From an uncultured Ruminococcus sp. (GTDB lineage: Bacteria > Bacillota > Clostridia > Monoglobales > Monoglobaceae), in NCBI GenBank assembly GCA_902760955.1, contig CACWIG010000009.1, positions 1 through 53,900 on the forward strand: a stretch of DNA of 53,900 nt, read 5' to 3'. Numbering within the stretch: position 1 is the stretch's first letter; each line of letters begins with the position of its first letter. The notes beneath the pieces are model-generated. The model ran no database searches. It was given only the letters and a program-made list of their open reading frames with translations, and had not been told where the DNA came from. The position numbers were made by a program, and so were the translations under genes. Of the stretch, positions 45,196 to 53,257 are shown one piece after another.

Positions 45196-45266
45196 ATCTG
45201 ACAGCATAGAATATAATTTATCGTAGACAATAAAAAGTCTATGAGCTATTGACAGGAGTGAATTAA

Positions 45267-45899
45267 GTGGAAAATACAAATTTTGAAAACAACAAAGTTA
45301 CCGTAGCAGGAACAGTAGACAGTGAACTGACATTTTCACATATGATATACGGAGAGAAATTTTACTTATTTAAGCTGACGGTTCCCCGTCTGAGTGAGAA
45401 CAACGATATAATCAACATAACAATGTCAGAAAGGTTTTTCCCTATTGCAAAGCCGTGCATAGGCGATAAACTGTTGATACAGGGACAATTCCGTTCCTAT
45501 AACAACTTCTCTGATGTGGGAAATCGTTTAATTTTAACTGTATTTGTAAAGAATATAGAGAAAATTGACGATGCCGACGCCATATCCAATCCCAACAAGA
45601 TATTTTTAAATGGATATGTCTGTAAGCCTCCTGTTTACAGAACAACTCCCTTTCAGCGTGAGATAGCCGACATTCTTTTGGCAGTCAACCGTTCCTATAA
45701 CAAATCGGACTATATTCCCTGTATTGCCTGGGGCAGAAACGCCAAATACGCCGAAACACTTACTGTCGGCTCTAATCTTCACATATGGGGCAGAATACAA
45801 AGCAGAGAGTATCAGAAAAAAATCAATGATGAAGAATACGAAACAAAAACCGCATACGAAATCTCTGTTTCCAAGTTAGAGGCAGTAAACGATTTGTAA
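45267..45899 (+). CDS. Two-OB-fold single-stranded DNA-binding protein (clostridial type)
   Basis: This 210-residue protein resembles a clostridial SSB-like family with two OB-type domains. The first (about 8-100) includes GEKFYLFKLTVPRLSENND and GQFRSYNNFSDVGNRLILTVFVKNI. The second (about 108-205) contains IFLNGYVCKPPVYRTTPFQREIADILLAVNR and YIPCIAWGRNAKYAETL, very like ordinary SSB. It lacks the acidic DDDIPF-type tail of replicative SSB. It begins with GTG behind AGGAGTG. A GGCAG-palindrome repeat starts immediately after its stop and may end its transcript. Confidence 0.82.
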   Translation: MENTNFENNKVTVAGTVDSELTFSHMIYGEKFYLFKLTVPRLSENNDIINITMSERFFPIAKPCIGDKLLIQGQFRSYNNFSDVGNRLILTVFVKNIEKIDDADAISNPNKIFLNGYVCKPPVYRTTPFQREIADILLAVNRSYNKSDYIPCIAWGRNAKYAETLTVGSNLHIWGRIQSREYQKKINDEEYETKTAYEISVSKLEAVNDL

Positions 45900-45925
45900 G
45901 GCAGAGGCTTGCCCCTGCCCTACGA
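45900..45925 (+). repeat. Single GGCAG-palindrome repeat unit after the SSB-like gene
   Basis: GGCAGAGGC-TT-GCCCCTGCC followed by CTACGATTATA abuts the stop codon. It is the same module as in the repeat islands near 21715, 29107 and 39750, used here singly, and it can fold as a terminator-like hairpin. Confidence 0.65.
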
Positions 45926-45934
45926 TTATATCTA

Positions 45935-45963
45935 TTGACAAACTTTTCCCTTTATGATAGCAT
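45935..45963 (+). promoter_or_regulatory. Probable promoter of the chimeric gene
   Basis: TTGACA (45935-45940) is a perfect -35 box; after 17 bases comes TAGCAT (45958-45963), a poor -10. It ends 34 bases before the start codon at 45998. Confidence 0.45.
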
Positions 45964-45997
45964 AATCACTATAAAAATCAGCATAGGGGAGCGAAAA

Positions 45998-46822
45998 ATG
46001 AGGAAGGTAAATCTTCAGGCACATAAGGGTGTATGTACCGATTATCCTGAAAATACAATGAGCGCATTCAGAGCTTCGGTTTGTCAGCATTATGATATTA
46101 TTGAACTTGATTTGGGTATTACTGAAGACAAAAAGATAGTGGTTCTTCACGACGATACAATAAATCGCACAGGAAGAAACTCTGATGGTACACCCATAGA
46201 GAGCGAAATCAATATTAAGGATATTACATATGCCGAGACACTTTCCTATGATTTTGGATGTTGGTTTAGCAATAAGTTTAAAGGCGAACCCATACCGCTT
46301 TTTTCTGATGTAGATGTAATTTGTATAACAGACCATTGCGACATAGAATTTTCCGACAAAATAGATTATAAGCAAATTGTCTTAGACTCAAACCGAGATG
46401 CAAAAAAACATAATGACGACGGTCCGTTGTCGATTAACGCAGGCGTAGAAATAGGTGAAACATTCTGGAATATGGAAGAAACAGAGAAGATAGTCAGATT
46501 AGATAGCTTAGATCAAATTATCGGCTCGGTTCACGGGGTGAGATATGATGGATATTCCAAACCCTATGCACAGATAGACTTTTCAAAAATGGATATTGAC
46601 ACATTAAAGAATTTCTTGTCCGTTTATTTTGATGATGTGATTACTCTTATAGAAAGAACAAACTTTGACATTCTGGCACATCTCACTTGTCCGTTAAGGT
46701 ATATAAACGGAAAATACGATATAGGAATAGACTGCAATGATTTATTCAAAATGCTTAAGAAAATAGGATTTAAGTATATATGTTACTATAAAAACAGAGA
46801 TATTTATCAGTGCACATTATAG
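45998..46822 (+). CDS. Chimeric frame: glycerophosphodiesterase N-terminus joined to PHP (HisJ-like) fragments
   Basis: Residues 1-105 of this 274-residue frame are the start of a GDPD-type glycerophosphodiester phosphodiesterase: QAHKGVCTDYPENTMSAF, IIELDLGITEDKKIVVLHDDTINRTG, FKGEPIPLFSDV. At about residue 106 (near 46313) the sequence changes to a histidinol-phosphatase-type PHP protein: VICITDHCDIEF, GVEIGE, IGSVHG, FDILAHLTCPLRY. The PHP N-terminal HxH motif is missing. At about residue 250 (near 46747) it jumps to the PHP C-terminal end (MLKKIGFKYICYYKNR), so the late D-x-H motif is also lost. All joins are in frame. The start follows GGGGAG. Catalysis by either half is doubtful. Confidence 0.8.
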   Translation: MRKVNLQAHKGVCTDYPENTMSAFRASVCQHYDIIELDLGITEDKKIVVLHDDTINRTGRNSDGTPIESEINIKDITYAETLSYDFGCWFSNKFKGEPIPLFSDVDVICITDHCDIEFSDKIDYKQIVLDSNRDAKKHNDDGPLSINAGVEIGETFWNMEETEKIVRLDSLDQIIGSVHGVRYDGYSKPYAQIDFSKMDIDTLKNFLSVYFDDVITLIERTNFDILAHLTCPLRYINGKYDIGIDCNDLFKMLKKIGFKYICYYKNRDIYQCTL

Positions 46823-46834
46823 GATAATACAAAT

Positions 46835-46949
46835 AGAGACTATTAAAAAAGTATGACATAGTGGTTCGTCGGAAATCGCCAAACTCTACATATAGCTTGT
46901 AGGGGACGGCGTCCTCGACGTCCCGCAAAGCACTTTTTTAATAGTCTCT
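46835..46949. repeat. Inverted-terminus element, copy 3 (115 bp), terminator-like
   Basis: Termini AGAGACTATTAAAAAAGT (46835-46852) and ACTTTTTTAATAGTCTCT (46932-46949) are a perfect 18-bp inverted repeat. Compared with copies 1 and 2, two bases changed in each arm so that pairing is kept. The core keeps GTAGGGGACGGCGTCC and CGTCGGAAATCGCC but lacks about 25 central bases. It is followed by TTTTTTT, so on the plus strand it would make a long-range terminator between the chimeric gene and the convergent SDR gene. Confidence 0.85.
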
Positions 46950-46976
46950 TTTTTTTACTTTATATCTTAAAATAAA

Positions 46977-47828
46977 TTAAACTCCCGAATATGCAGAAAA
47001 ACCACCATCAACAGGAAGCACAACACCTGTTATAAATCCTGCGGCTTGGTTGTTCAGCAAGAACAAAAGACCACCTTCAAGCTCTTCTGCCTCACCAAAT
47101 CTGCCCATAGGTGTTGCGGCCAAAATTTTGCCTGTTCTTGCAGTAGGTGTTCCGTCCTCATTGAATAAGAGGCTTGCATTCTGCTTAGTTGAGAAAAACC
47201 CTGGTGCTATGGCATTTACTCTTATTCCTGCTTTGCTGAAGTGCACAGCAAGCCATTGTGTGAAGTTTGATACTGCGGCCTTTGCACCTGAATACGCAGG
47301 AATTTTTGTAAGAGGTGTATAAGCATTCATACTTGAAATATTCAAGATATTGCAGCCCTCTCTGCCAATCATCTGCTTTGCAAAAACCTGAGTCGGAATT
47401 AACACTCCTAAGAAGTTAAGATTAAACACAAACTCTACGCCATCAGCCTCTAAATCAAAAAAGCTCTTTGTGTCGCTGTCTATATCTTCTATTTCAAAGT
47501 ATTCCTTATCTGTTGTGGCTCTCGGATTGTTTCCTCCCGCTCCGTTTACAAGAATATCACAGCTACCTAAATCCTTCATAACCTCAAGTGCTACCTGAGA
47601 GCATATTTCCTTATCAAGCACATTGCATTTATATGCCTTTGCAATTCCACCTTCGCTTGCGATTTCGTTGGCATACTGCTGTGCGGCATCTAAATTCAAG
47701 TCAAGAAGTGCAACCTTTGCACCTGCTCTTGCCAATGTTTTTGCAAATGCGGAGCAAAGAACACCGCCTGCCCCTGTTACAACAGCAGTTTTACCGCTTA
47801 AATCAGTATTTAATACATTGTTATTCAT
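46977..47828 (-). CDS. uxuB: SDR-type D-mannonate/fructuronate reductase
   Basis: This 283-residue short-chain dehydrogenase probably interconverts D-fructuronate and D-mannonate with NAD(H), the role played by YjmF-type SDRs in Firmicutes. The nucleotide motif is VVTGAGGVLCSAF near 17-29, NGAGGNNPRATTDKEYFE is characteristic of this sub-family, and the catalytic serine and Y-x-x-x-K lie in NISSMNAYTP and PAYSGAKAAVSN. It is 8 bases downstream of uxuA, which fixes the pathway assignment. The symbol follows function; the enzyme is not homologous to E. coli UxuB. Confidence 0.88.
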   Translation of the reverse strand: MNNNVLNTDLSGKTAVVTGAGGVLCSAFAKTLARAGAKVALLDLNLDAAQQYANEIASEGGIAKAYKCNVLDKEICSQVALEVMKDLGSCDILVNGAGGNNPRATTDKEYFEIEDIDSDTKSFFDLEADGVEFVFNLNFLGVLIPTQVFAKQMIGREGCNILNISSMNAYTPLTKIPAYSGAKAAVSNFTQWLAVHFSKAGIRVNAIAPGFFSTKQNASLLFNEDGTPTARTGKILAATPMGRFGEAEELEGGLLFLLNNQAAGFITGVVLPVDGGFSAYSGV

Positions 47829-47836
47829 AGTGTCTC

Positions 47837-48886
47837 TTACTCCTTTTCCGCTTTTTCACAGGCTTCAAAAAGACCATTTATGTATGCGGCACCTAATGCT
47901 CTGTCATACAAACCGTAACCAGGTCTGCCCTTTTCACCCCAAATCATACGTCCGTGGTCAGGGCGTACATATCCGTCAAAGCCCGTATCGGTAAGTGCTT
48001 TTACAATCTTATACATATCCATTGAACCATTCTTTGACAGATGTCCGCATTCTTCAAAGCCTCCGTCTTCAAGGAGCTTTACCTGACGAATGTGCATAAA
48101 TGCAATTCTGTCCATCTCGCTGTACTTTCTGACAAGGTTTTCAACATTATTGAACGCACCGCTACCCAATGAACCTGTGCAAAGACACAAGCTGTTTGCA
48201 GGGCTGTCAACAATAGCCAACATTCTGTCGATATTCTTTTCATTGGTTATAATTCTCGGCAAGCCGAATATGGAATATGGCGGATCATCGGGATGTATCG
48301 CCATTCTGACACCGCATTTCTCTGCTGTTGGAATAACCTTTTTTAAGAATTTCTCAAGGTTTTGCCAAAGCCCCTCCTCGCCTATCTCTGAATATGCTTG
48401 TATTAAACCTCTTACCTCATCTTGAGTATAGCTTGCATCCCAACCCGGCAGTTTAATATCCTCTTTTAACGGGTCAAGGTTTTTTAACTGTTCCGCATAT
48501 AAAACAAGTGAGGTAGAGCCATCAGGTGCCTCCTTGTCAAGCTGAGTACGTGTCCAATCAAATACAGGCATAAAATTATAGGTTATGCACTTTATGCCGT
48601 ATTCGGCACAACGCTCTATGTTTTGACAGTACACATCTATCAATTCATCTACATTATCCGCACCGAGCTTTATATTTTCGTGGACAGGAATAGACTCCAC
48701 CACATCAAACACAAGTCCATTGTCCTCGCATTGCTTCTTCATTTTTGCAATGCTCTCTCTTGGCCAGAGTTCCCCAGGCTTTACATCATAAACGGCACTT
48801 ACTACCGAGTGCATATTTGGTATCTGACTTATATATCTCAATGATATGGGGTCATCTTCACCATACCACCTGAACGACATTTTCAT
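47837..48886 (-). CDS. uxuA: Mannonate dehydratase
   Basis: UxuA dehydrates D-mannonate to 2-keto-3-deoxygluconate. The 349-residue TIM-barrel protein starts with the diagnostic MKMSFRWYGEDDPISLRYI. It also carries CITYNFMPVFDWTRT, the RMAIHPDDPPYSIFGLPRI metal-site segment and FMHIRQVKLLEDGGFEECGH with further ligands, and ends with YVRPDHGRMIWGEKGRPGYG. The start follows GAGGTGA. It lies between uxaC and the SDR gene, forming the glucuronate route to KDG. Confidence 0.97.
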   Translation of the reverse strand: MKMSFRWYGEDDPISLRYISQIPNMHSVVSAVYDVKPGELWPRESIAKMKKQCEDNGLVFDVVESIPVHENIKLGADNVDELIDVYCQNIERCAEYGIKCITYNFMPVFDWTRTQLDKEAPDGSTSLVLYAEQLKNLDPLKEDIKLPGWDASYTQDEVRGLIQAYSEIGEEGLWQNLEKFLKKVIPTAEKCGVRMAIHPDDPPYSIFGLPRIITNEKNIDRMLAIVDSPANSLCLCTGSLGSGAFNNVENLVRKYSEMDRIAFMHIRQVKLLEDGGFEECGHLSKNGSMDMYKIVKALTDTGFDGYVRPDHGRMIWGEKGRPGYGLYDRALGAAYINGLFEACEKAEKE

Positions 48887-48906
48887 CTAATCTGTCACCT
48901 CGTAAA

Positions 48907-50133
48907 TTAAAAATTAAAATATTCCTTTGCATTGTAATAGCAAATTCCCTCTACAATCTTCTTCAACGCTTTTTCGTCGTTAGGATATTCACCTTTTTCA
49001 ACCCATTCGCCTATAAGATTACACATAATTCGTCTGAAATACTCGTGTCGAGGATATGACACAAAACTTCTTGAGTCTGTAAGCATTCCTACAAACTTAC
49101 CAAGTATTCCGAGATTAGCCAAAGCGGTCATCTGTGCCACCATACCATCACGGTTATCGTTAAACCACCAGCCTGAACCGAACTGAATTTTACTCGGTAT
49201 AGGTGCTTTTTGGAAATTTCCAAGCATTGCGCCTAACACATAGTTATCCTTGGGATTTAATGTGTAAAGTATAGTCTTAGGTAACATATCCCTCTTCTCA
49301 AGCTCGTTTAGCATTTTGGATACGCCCTCGGCAATTTGAAAATCATTTATAGAATCAAAGCCTGTGTCAGCACCTATTTTATTAAACATTCTTGTATTGT
49401 TGTTACGCATAGCACCAATATGAAGCTGCATAGTCCAACCGCGCTTTGCATATTCCTCGCCCAAGAATATTATTTTTTCAATTTTATCATCGTCCATTTT
49501 GTCTATTGAATGGTCAGACAGCTTACATCCGTTCTCGTTAAAGTAGTCCATTCTGTCTGTTATATCGCTCTTTATTTCGCCATTTATATCAGGACGAAAT
49601 GTAGGCAGTATCTTTGTGCCAAAATCCTTTAATTCCTTATGATATCTTAAATCATCATACGGATTGTCGGTAGTACAGATTGTCTCAACATTCGACATTT
49701 TTATCAGGCCCTGTGCGGAATATTCAGGTTTTTTGAGATATTCATTCACCTTATCCCATATTTCTTCCGCTGTGTCTTCACATAATATATCGTCAATATC
49801 AAAGTATCTCTTCAACTCAAGATGAGTCCAATGATATATCGGATTACCTATTGCATATGGTAGCGTTTTTGCAAACGCAAGCCACTTTTCGTAATCGTCT
49901 GCATCACCTGTTATGTATTTCTCATCAATGCCGTTTGAACGCATCAAACGCCATTTGTAGTGGTCACCGCCCAAAAACAAATCATAGGCATTTTTGAAAC
50001 TGTAGTTCTTTGCAATTTGTTCAGGTGATAAGTGGCAATGATAATCTATTATCGGCAATTCCTTTGCATATGCATTATACAAATGCTTGGCAGTATCATT
50101 GTAAAGCATAAAATTATCGTTTATTATTCCCAT
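48907..50133 (-). CDS. uxaC: Glucuronate isomerase (compact form)
   Basis: UxaC converts D-glucuronate to D-fructuronate or galacturonate to tagaturonate. Motifs are intact: PIIDYHCHLSPEQIA near 27-41, ETICTTDNPYDDL, GWTMQLHIGAMRNNNTRMF, and the GMLTDSRSFVSYPRHEYFRRI end. The protein has 408 residues against the usual 450-470. The shortening appears after LPTFRPD and after SDHSIDK, where family members have longer helical insertions; both joins look clean. Active-site residues seem kept, so I expect activity. It overlaps the upstream oxidoreductase gene by 10 bases and uses AAGGTTAG as its binding site. Confidence 0.94.
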   Translation of the reverse strand: MGIINDNFMLYNDTAKHLYNAYAKELPIIDYHCHLSPEQIAKNYSFKNAYDLFLGGDHYKWRLMRSNGIDEKYITGDADDYEKWLAFAKTLPYAIGNPIYHWTHLELKRYFDIDDILCEDTAEEIWDKVNEYLKKPEYSAQGLIKMSNVETICTTDNPYDDLRYHKELKDFGTKILPTFRPDINGEIKSDITDRMDYFNENGCKLSDHSIDKMDDDKIEKIIFLGEEYAKRGWTMQLHIGAMRNNNTRMFNKIGADTGFDSINDFQIAEGVSKMLNELEKRDMLPKTILYTLNPKDNYVLGAMLGNFQKAPIPSKIQFGSGWWFNDNRDGMVAQMTALANLGILGKFVGMLTDSRSFVSYPRHEYFRRIMCNLIGEWVEKGEYPNDEKALKKIVEGICYYNAKEYFNF

Positions 50134-51308
50134 CTAACCTTCCACCTTTCACTATATTGTTTGTTACTTTCGGACTTCGACTCGTCACAGATGTACTTTG
50201 ACGTTTTAACCTTTTCCGAAAGCAACATGTCAAATTCTGCAGTATCTAAGGGTAGCTTTATCTCCGCATTGTTCTTCCATTGTGACATATACGCAGCATT
50301 TGAAAGTGTCAGTTCATAAATTCCATCACTTCCTGGAGATATAAGCTCTTCACCATACAAAATTGCATTGGTAAAATTCTTAAGTATTCCCATATGCCCC
50401 GTCTCTGTTCCCTCGGGATTATGCTCACTGTATTCAAATGGTATACCGTCAAATGACTTCTCTGAAGTATGGCACACCTCACTTGTAGCCTTGCTGAGTT
50501 TCCACTGTTTAAGTATTCCGTTTTCAAGAACAAGTTTGCCCTTGTCGCACATTACCTCAAGTCGGTTTGTGCCTGGATATTCTCCTGTTGAGGTTATAAA
50601 TACACCTTGGGCTCCGTTTTTATATTTTGTAATTATCTTTGCATTGTCCTCAACTTCAATATCGTGATAAAGTCCCACATCACAGAACGCTGTTACAGAG
50701 TCGGGCATACCGCATATCCATTGCCATAGGTCAAGCTGATGTGGTGCCTGATTTAACAAGACACCTCCGCCTTCGCCTGCCCAGGTTGCGCGCCAACCTC
50801 CTGAATTGTAATAGCTCTGAGTTCTGAACCAATTTGTAATAATCCAAGTGGTGCTTTTAAGCTCACCTAACTCACCGCTTTTAAGGATTTCCCTCGCCTT
50901 AGCAAAAAGAGGATTTGTTCTCTGATTAAACATTATTGCATAGACTTTGCCTGACTTTTCGGCAACCTTATTTGCCCTTATTACATTGGAAACAGAAACA
51001 TCAGCAGGCTTTTCTACAAGAACGTGCCTACCTTTTGTAAGTGCTTTTTCGGCAAAGTCCGAATGAAACCTATGGGGAACCGCAATAATCACAGCATCAG
51101 CATTGCCTTTTTCAAGCATCTCATCAAAGCTTTCATATATGTCAACTCCAGGGTGTTCTTGGGCGAACTTATTAAGCCTTTCGGTATTTATATCACAAAC
51201 CTCCGAAAGAGTCATACCCTCAATTTTACCTTCAAAAATGCACTGTGCGTGTGCAGAACCCATATTACCTATTCCGACAATAGCCGTTTTTATACTGCAA
51301 GTACACAT
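50124..51308 (-). CDS. Gfo/Idh/MocA family oxidoreductase (paralogue 1)
   Basis: This 394-residue NAD(P)-dependent sugar oxidoreductase has a Rossmann motif (AIVGIGNMGSAHAQ), an EKP motif (VEKPADVS) and WRATWAGEGGGVLLNQAPHQLDLWQWICG, with the family histidine. It closely resembles its upstream neighbour in order and wording of motifs, so the two are likely tandem duplicates. The start at 51308 has only a distant GGAGG. It ends inside the uxaC start region. The substrate is unknown, probably a uronic acid or inositol derivative. Confidence 0.9.
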   Translation of the reverse strand: MCTCSIKTAIVGIGNMGSAHAQCIFEGKIEGMTLSEVCDINTERLNKFAQEHPGVDIYESFDEMLEKGNADAVIIAVPHRFHSDFAEKALTKGRHVLVEKPADVSVSNVIRANKVAEKSGKVYAIMFNQRTNPLFAKAREILKSGELGELKSTTWIITNWFRTQSYYNSGGWRATWAGEGGGVLLNQAPHQLDLWQWICGMPDSVTAFCDVGLYHDIEVEDNAKIITKYKNGAQGVFITSTGEYPGTNRLEVMCDKGKLVLENGILKQWKLSKATSEVCHTSEKSFDGIPFEYSEHNPEGTETGHMGILKNFTNAILYGEELISPGSDGIYELTLSNAAYMSQWKNNAEIKLPLDTAEFDMLLSEKVKTSKYICDESKSESNKQYSERWKVRWE

Positions 51309-51313
51309 AACAA

Positions 51314-52489
51314 TTATTTGTTTCCTCCGAATGTACTGTTCATATCAACAGCAACGGCTTCTACTACGTTTTTCTTTACCTTTGAGGTTTTAACACGTTT
51401 CATAAGCTCGTCATAATACAAATCTTCATCAAAAGGCAGTTCAACTGTTTTTCCGAGGAATGAAGATAAGTGCATTGCATTTGACAACATAACACCGTTA
51501 ATACCTTCTCTGCCGTCTGCTACCAGCTTTCCGCCTCTTAAAATTGCATCTGACCACGCCCTTAAAACGCCCATATGCTGTGGGTTTTCGCCGTCTGTCT
51601 CGGGCTCATAAATCTTAAACGGCATACGGTCAAAAGGTTTTTTGCTTGTCTTTGAAAACTCCTGCTCAGTCATTTCATATTCATCTACAACGATTTTTCC
51701 GTCTCCAACAACAATCTTTGCTCTGTCAAGCTGAATTTCGAGGCGGTTTGTTCCGTGAACATCGCCTGTTGATGTGATGAATACACCTGTTGCACCATTT
51801 TCGTACTCCATATAAGCAGTAACATCATCTTCAACCTCAATATCGTGCCACTTTCCGTAATGAAGGTGAGCCTCAACAGTTTTAGGCATACCGCATATCC
51901 ATTGCCACATATCAAGTTGATGGGGGCATTGATTTAACAAAACACCGCCACCTTCGCCTGCCCAGGTCGCACGCCAATCGCCTGAGTCATAGTATGCCTG
52001 ATTACGATACCAAGAGGTAATAAACCAATTAATACGTCTTATCTGACCAAACTCACCGGACTCAACAAGTTCTTTTGCCTTTCTGTAAAGATGATCGGTA
52101 CGCTGATTGAACATCATTCCGAACACAACCTCGGGATGACGGTCAGCCTCCTGGTTCATTTCACGAATTTGCTTTGTATAAACACCTGCAGGCTTTTCAA
52201 CCATTACGTGGATACCGCGTTTCATACACTCAATGGCATATTTGGGGTGATCGTAATGGGGAACAGCTACAAGACACGCATTAATTAAACCGCTGTCAAG
52301 CATTTCTATTGCATCATCAAAGTATGTAATGTCTGCCTTCAAATTTTCCTTACCCCACTCAATTCTTGCAGGTTTTACATCAGCTACTGCTACAAGTTCA
52401 ATATCGGGACATTGCCCGTCTACAAGTTTTAAAGCATGATCGCTACCCATATTACCAAGTCCTATTATTCCCAACTTAACCTTATCCAT
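51314..52489 (-). CDS. Gfo/Idh/MocA family oxidoreductase (paralogue 2)
   Basis: This 391-residue protein has the same architecture as the next gene: GIIGLGNMGSDHALKL at the N-terminus, the EKPAGV motif near 100, and DWRATWAGEGGGVLLNQCPHQLDMWQWICG near 170-200, followed by EVEDDVTAYMEYENGATGVFITSTG. I start at the ATG at 52489, with AAAGGA about 8 bases upstream; the ATG at 52513 would include that site. It lies 5 bases before paralogue 1 and 30 bases after a TIM-barrel epimerase gene. Its substrate is not known. Confidence 0.9.
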   Translation of the reverse strand: MDKVKLGIIGLGNMGSDHALKLVDGQCPDIELVAVADVKPARIEWGKENLKADITYFDDAIEMLDSGLINACLVAVPHYDHPKYAIECMKRGIHVMVEKPAGVYTKQIREMNQEADRHPEVVFGMMFNQRTDHLYRKAKELVESGEFGQIRRINWFITSWYRNQAYYDSGDWRATWAGEGGGVLLNQCPHQLDMWQWICGMPKTVEAHLHYGKWHDIEVEDDVTAYMEYENGATGVFITSTGDVHGTNRLEIQLDRAKIVVGDGKIVVDEYEMTEQEFSKTSKKPFDRMPFKIYEPETDGENPQHMGVLRAWSDAILRGGKLVADGREGINGVMLSNAMHLSSFLGKTVELPFDEDLYYDELMKRVKTSKVKKNVVEAVAVDMNSTFGGNK

Positions 52490-52519
52490 AATTAATTTCC
52501 TTTCTGATTTCATAATATT

Positions 52520-53257
52520 TTAAAAACCCTGTGCCTTTAAATAATCATAGCTTCTCTTAAGGCAATCAAAGGGGTCCTCACCGTTACAATCGTCTTGTTC
52601 AACAAACATATATTTTGTTCCTGCCGCCTCAGCTTTTTCAAAAATTCTGTCAAAATTGAGATTTCCCTCACCAATAACAGCCATTTTTCTGCCATATTCA
52701 TAGTCCTTCAAATGAATACAGGGAACTCTGCCCGAGAGTTTTTCAATCCAATATGCAGGATCTCCGCCGCCCACCTGAATCCAGAAGGTATCAAGAGTAA
52801 ATCCCATTATATCGGGAGAAAAAATCTCCGCAAGATGTTCAAGAATAATCTTGCCATCTCTCTTTATGAACTCAGAATCGTGGTTGTGATACATAAAATA
52901 CTTTCCGTTTTCCTTCATTATCTTTGCAGGTTCAAGATATAATGAAGTAAATTCTTCAACACTTCCACTGCCAAAGCCGTACCAACCCAATCCGATGTTA
53001 TCACAATCAAATTTTGCGTGTTCCTCACATACCTTTTTGGTCTCACCAATAATTTTGTCCTTGTTAGTGTGGGTAATGGGGCACTTTAAACCATTTTTCT
53101 TTAAGTTTTCAGCTAACCATTCACCTGTATAGTCACAAGTTCCCGATACCTGAACGTATTTGTAACCCATATCCGCTACTCTTTTTAAAGTTTCAGCAAA
53201 ATCATCAAGATTTGTGCAAGCCTTTCCCACAGTAACAAGTTGTGCTCCAATTTCCAT
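52520..53257 (-). CDS. Sugar phosphate isomerase/epimerase (xylose isomerase-like TIM barrel)
   Basis: This 245-residue protein of the AP-endonuclease-2/xylose isomerase-like superfamily contains the usual metal-site pattern: FMYHNHDSEF near 133-142, LDTFWIQVGGGDP near 167-179, CIHLKDYEYG near 192-201, and FVEQDDC near the end. Such enzymes isomerise or epimerise keto-sugars and inosose-type compounds and often accompany Gfo/Idh oxidoreductases. The start at 53257 follows GGAGG and its ATG overlaps the previous stop (TAATG), so translation is coupled. Confidence 0.88.
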   Translation of the reverse strand: MEIGAQLVTVGKACTNLDDFAETLKRVADMGYKYVQVSGTCDYTGEWLAENLKKNGLKCPITHTNKDKIIGETKKVCEEHAKFDCDNIGLGWYGFGSGSVEEFTSLYLEPAKIMKENGKYFMYHNHDSEFIKRDGKIILEHLAEIFSPDIMGFTLDTFWIQVGGGDPAYWIEKLSGRVPCIHLKDYEYGRKMAVIGEGNLNFDRIFEKAEAAGTKYMFVEQDDCNGEDPFDCLKRSYDYLKAQGF

